Shown: piece by piece, positions 60,443-64,000 of the stretch
Position numbering within the stretch: the stretch's first letter is position 1
Layout: the number at the start of each line of letters is the position of its first letter
Source of the DNA: Oscillospiraceae bacterium
Lineage (GTDB): Bacteria > Bacillota > Clostridia > Oscillospirales > Oscillospiraceae
DNA length: 64,000 nucleotides
Assembly (NCBI GenBank): GCA_015068325.1
Contig: SVKQ01000010.1
Location: forward strand, 38,420 to 102,419
Reading direction: 5' to 3'
Position numbers and translations under genes: made by a program
The notes under the pieces: generated by a model
What the model was told of the DNA's origin: nothing
Database searches by the model: none
Seen by the model: the letters and a program-made list of their open reading frames with translations, nothing else

Positions 60443-60497
60443 ACATCGATCTCCTTTATGTTATAATATACAAAATGTCGGGATCACAAAAAGAGGG

Positions 60498-61325
60498 TCA
60501 ATCCTGCAGCAGCGCATCCACGGCACCCTGCAGCCACTCGCCCTGGAAGGACTCAATGTCACCCCGGTCCATCAGGGCGGCCAGCTCCGGCTCGATGGGC
60601 ATCCGGGCCAGCAGTGGCACGCCGTATCTGGCGGCGGCCTCCTCCGTTCGGCCCTCGCCAAACAGGAATATCTTCCTGCCGCAGTCGGGACAGGTCAGAT
60701 AGCTCATGTTCTCCACCAGACCCACCACGGGGATGTTCATCAGCTGTGCCATCTTCACGGCCTTTTCCACCACCATGCCCACCAGTTCTTGGGGACTGGC
60801 TACGATGATCACGCCGTCCACCGGCAGCGTCTGGAACACGTTCAGTGCCACGTCGCCGGTGCCGGGGGGCATGTCCACGAACATATAATCCACGTCCTGC
60901 CACAGCACGTCGCCCCAGAACTGCTGCACCACGCTGCCGATGACGGGGCCACGCCAGATGACGGGGTCGGTCTCGTTCTCCAGCAACAGATTGACGCTCA
61001 TCAGCTGGATGCCGGTGGAGGTCTCCACGGGAAAGATGGCGTCGCCGTCGGACATGGCCTTTTCATGAACACCGAAGGCTCGGGGGATGGAGGGGCCGGT
61101 GATATCGGCGTCCAGAACAGCCGTCCGACAGCCGCGGCGCTGCATAGACACCGCCAGTTGGCTGGTGACCATGGACTTGCCTACGCCGCCCTTGCCGGAC
61201 ACGACGCCGTACACCCGGCTTACGCGGCACCCCTCCCGCAGGGGCTTGATCTGAAAGGGGCTCTCGGTCCGGCGGTCTGCGCAATTCTCACCGCAGGTGC
61301 TGCAGTCACGGGTACAATCGCTCAT
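60498..61325 (-). CDS. Mrp/NBP35 family P-loop ATPase (Fe-S carrier)
   Basis: VYGVVSGKGGVGKSMVTSQLAVSMQRRG; FVDMPPGTGDVALNVFQTLPVDGVIIVASPQELV. Confidence 0.94.
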   Translation of the reverse strand: MSDCTRDCSTCGENCADRRTESPFQIKPLREGCRVSRVYGVVSGKGGVGKSMVTSQLAVSMQRRGCRTAVLDADITGPSIPRAFGVHEKAMSDGDAIFPVETSTGIQLMSVNLLLENETDPVIWRGPVIGSVVQQFWGDVLWQDVDYMFVDMPPGTGDVALNVFQTLPVDGVIIVASPQELVGMVVEKAVKMAQLMNIPVVGLVENMSYLTCPDCGRKIFLFGEGRTEEAAARYGVPLLARMPIEPELAALMDRGDIESFQGEWLQGAVDALLQD

Positions 61326-61408
61326 CGTATACGTCTCCTCTTTTTTCTTCGTTTGCATGGGAAAACAGCATCATTAGATATACCATGAAACGGGGGATTT
61401 GTCCAGCG

Positions 61409-63601
61409 CTAAAGCGTCAGCAGCGATACGTTCTCCCGTCCGGCCAGATAAGTCTGCTCCCGCGTCTGGCAGGTGAAGAGCAGGATCTGCCGCGTCTCAC
61501 TTTCCCGCAGCAGATAGTCCAGTGCCGCATGGAGCCGCTCGTCGTCAAAGCTGACCAGCGCGTCGTCCAGAATCAGCGGCACGGCCTTGTCCCGGGGCAG
61601 CACCATGTCGCAGATGGCCAGACGCACCGACAGATAGAGCTGATCGGCGGCGCCCTGGCTGAGCAGCTGGATGCTGCGCTGGCTGGCGTCCCCGGTCGGC
61701 TCCGCCGACAGGGAGAAGTCCCGGCTCAGCAGCACGCCCTGATATCTGCCGCCGGTGATGGCGGAGAAGATCTCCGCTGCCCGGGCACCCAGCGCGGGAG
61801 AAAAGCGGTTCTGCAGCGTCAGGTGGGCGGTGTTCAGCGCATCCATGGCCATGGCGATGGCGTCGTACTCCGCCTGCAGCCCAGTCAGCTGCTCCGTCTT
61901 TTGCGCCCGTCGGCTGAGCAGGTCGTCCGGGTCACCCAGAGAGCGGATCTGGCCGGTGAGGGTATCCAGCCGGGAGCGGGTTGCGTGCAGGTTGGAGGTC
62001 ACCTGGGGCAACAGCGCCTGCAGCTGTGCCCGGCTCATGGTGGGCCGCTGAGCCGGCTCACCCGCATCGGAGGACCCGGACGGCAGGCTCTGGGCCAGCA
62101 GATCCCGCCGCAGCGCCTCGTTTTGGGCCGTCTGCCGTGCCTCGGCCAACGCGTCCCGCTGGCGCCGCAGCTCGTTCAGGGCCTGCCCTGCGGCGGATAG
62201 GTCGGCGGCACTGCGAAAGACGGACAGCTCCGACAGAAAAGACCTCAAGTCCTCCTGCTGTCGCTGACGGAGCACGTCGCAGAGGCCCTTGGCTTTTGCC
62301 TCCGCGTCGGAGGTGTCTGCCGCCGCCTGCCGTAGGGGGAGATATGCTTTGATCTGTCGGGAAAACGCGTCCCTGGCCTGGGCCATCTCCTCCTGCTGCC
62401 GCAGGATACGGCTGTGGGTGCGCCGCTGTCGGATAGCGAGAACGGTGCAGAGAAAACAGAGGCAGGCGGTCACGGCCGTGATCCAAGGCGTCCAGCGCAG
62501 GATCAGGGAGAGGACCGCCGCAGCGGCGGCACAGACGGCCGCGATAATGGAGAGCCGGAATGGCAGTGGGCCGGATGGCTCCGGCGCCGTCATGTTGCGC
62601 AGCCGATCCTGCAGCCCGGCCTCATCGGCGGGATACAGGGGATGGGCCCGGTATGCGTCATCTGCCGCGGCTTTTCCGGCGGAGACCTCTTCGGCGTCCC
62701 GCTGCGCCCGGTTCAATTCCTGTTCACCGCGGAGCAGCGCGGTGTGCCGACTCTCCAGCCGGGCCAGCGTCCCGTCATCGGGCAGCGTCCCTGCCAGCTC
62801 TGCCATGGTGTCGGCCCGGTCCTGGGCTTTTTCAGCGGTCCGTACCGCCTCTCGGTACTGCTGCCGCTTCTCGGCCAGCTCCCAATGAGCCCACTGCTCC
62901 TGTTGGGCCTGCAGCTCCTGCAGATGAGTCTCGGACAGCTTTACCTGTTGGCCTGCACTGCGGTGCTGGGCCTGCAGCTCCTCCAGTTGAGCCAGTGTAT
63001 CGTCCAGCCCGGCAATCTCCCGTTCCAGAGCGGGGATCTGACCGGTCTTGTTGTGTTTGCGGCGGTTCAGCTGCTTCTTCAGCCTGTCATAGGTGTCAGA
63101 ATAGGAGGTGTCCTCCTCACCGGTGGTGATCAGCGCGGCGATGCGGCGCTCCAGCTCGGAACTCTGCTCCACAGCCAGAGCAGCCTGCCCAATGAAGGCG
63201 CTGCGCTCAAAGACCTCCCGCGACACGCCCAGGAACTGTTCCCCGGCGTTCTCCCGTGTGATACCGGGTACCGGCGTGGCTGTGCCCGTATAGGTGCAGG
63301 AGAAGGCGCCCATAGGCGCGTTGGCCCGCTGGGTCTCCCGCAGCAGCGTGTAGTCCGCGCCGTCCGCCGTCAGCTCCATCCGGCCCCGCATGGCGGCGCC
63401 GGACCAGGGGGCGTAGCGGTTTTTGTCGGCGGAGAGGCCGCGGTCGTGGGTGCTGAGCCCGTAGAGCATGTTTCGGATGAAGCGGCTCCAAGTGGACTTG
63501 CCTGATTCGTTAGGAGCGTATATCACGTTCAGCCCGGGCTGCAGCGTCAGCTCTGCCTGCTCCAGCCTGCCGAACGTGGCAGTCATATGGCGGATCTGCA
63601 T
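61409..63601 (-). CDS. AAA family ATPase, SMC/YhaN-like
   Basis: GLNVIYAPNESGKSTWSRFIRNMLYG; long coiled coil with TM pair; LSQGAADQLYLSVRLAICDMVLPRDKAVPLILDDALVSFDDERL. Confidence 0.88.
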   Translation of the reverse strand: MQIRHMTATFGRLEQAELTLQPGLNVIYAPNESGKSTWSRFIRNMLYGLSTHDRGLSADKNRYAPWSGAAMRGRMELTADGADYTLLRETQRANAPMGAFSCTYTGTATPVPGITRENAGEQFLGVSREVFERSAFIGQAALAVEQSSELERRIAALITTGEEDTSYSDTYDRLKKQLNRRKHNKTGQIPALEREIAGLDDTLAQLEELQAQHRSAGQQVKLSETHLQELQAQQEQWAHWELAEKRQQYREAVRTAEKAQDRADTMAELAGTLPDDGTLARLESRHTALLRGEQELNRAQRDAEEVSAGKAAADDAYRAHPLYPADEAGLQDRLRNMTAPEPSGPLPFRLSIIAAVCAAAAAVLSLILRWTPWITAVTACLCFLCTVLAIRQRRTHSRILRQQEEMAQARDAFSRQIKAYLPLRQAAADTSDAEAKAKGLCDVLRQRQQEDLRSFLSELSVFRSAADLSAAGQALNELRRQRDALAEARQTAQNEALRRDLLAQSLPSGSSDAGEPAQRPTMSRAQLQALLPQVTSNLHATRSRLDTLTGQIRSLGDPDDLLSRRAQKTEQLTGLQAEYDAIAMAMDALNTAHLTLQNRFSPALGARAAEIFSAITGGRYQGVLLSRDFSLSAEPTGDASQRSIQLLSQGAADQLYLSVRLAICDMVLPRDKAVPLILDDALVSFDDERLHAALDYLLRESETRQILLFTCQTREQTYLAGRENVSLLTL

Positions 63602-63711
63602 AGAATCGACCTCCGAGGGGGATACATATATGATATTGTAGCACATGGTGGTGGAGTTGTCATTCCTGTTTGAAAAAAGATAAAAAATTTACGATTTCCG
63701 CGAAAAAGGTG

Positions 63712-63740
63712 TTGACAACCCACACGGCCTTTGATATTCT
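63712..63740 (+). promoter_or_regulatory. rRNA-type promoter P1
   Basis: TTGACA-17 bp-TATTCT. Confidence 0.65.
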
Positions 63741-63801
63741 AACAAAGCTGTCGCGCTGTGCGCTGCGGGAAAATTTCCCTGTAATGGAGAAATTTTCATC
63801 T

Positions 63802-63830
63802 TGACAAGGCAATCGGACGGCAGTATAATA
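63802..63830 (+). promoter_or_regulatory. rRNA-type promoter P2 (perfect consensus)
   Basis: TTGACA-17 bp-TATAAT, then a leader with accttgtaaattaaacaatgg. Confidence 0.8.
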
Positions 63831-64000
63831 GTGCTGTTCAGCCGCCGAAAAAGGTGGCGAAAGGGCGTGTACCTTGTAAATTAAACAATGGACGAAAAGC
63901 ACCAGAAGATCTGTGCGCGAAAGCGTGCAGATCAAGAGCCTGCGCAGCGGGGTTGTCAATTACCCGAAGCGCGGGAAGAGTTTTGAAAGCTATGGAAATA

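Noticed and set aside
63660-63959. 99-aa minus-strand ORF
   Set aside because: Overlaps the probable rRNA promoter/leader; no similarity to a known family.

Overview
The window is a Gram-positive anaerobe chromosome segment (Clostridia/Oscillospiraceae-like by gene content). Conserved backbone lies at about 1-8040 and 35590-64000. It includes nrdG/nrdD/trxB, groES/groEL with a CIRCE element, ribonuclease J, a gdpP-like/rplI/dnaB/tilS/hpt/lepB/ftsH run, and promoters of an rRNA operon that starts beyond the right edge. Between them, about 8042-35631 looks like a ~27.5 kb genomic island integrated into the 3' end of tRNA-Val. An intact tRNA-Val (35586-35662) lies next to two tyrosine recombinases and an excisionase-like gene. 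A 47-bp copy of the tRNA 3' half (46/47 identical) lies at 8042-8088 in the same orientation. The island carries an IS66-type element whose boundaries and 8-bp target duplication can be proved from an intact, inverted copy of its target elsewhere in the window. It also carries IS110, IS5 and integrase remnants, and a one-strand cargo cluster: peptide ABC transporter, two peptidases, two IlvD/Edd dehydratases, nitroreductase, EamA, MATE, RidA and ferritin, with a divergently placed or neighbouring MarR regulator. Close to the integrases is a candidate ~360-nt structured non-coding RNA with a consensus promoter and an intrinsic terminator. This RNA and the island architecture are the most interesting signals. 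All protein names come from motif and family recognition by eye; no database search was run.
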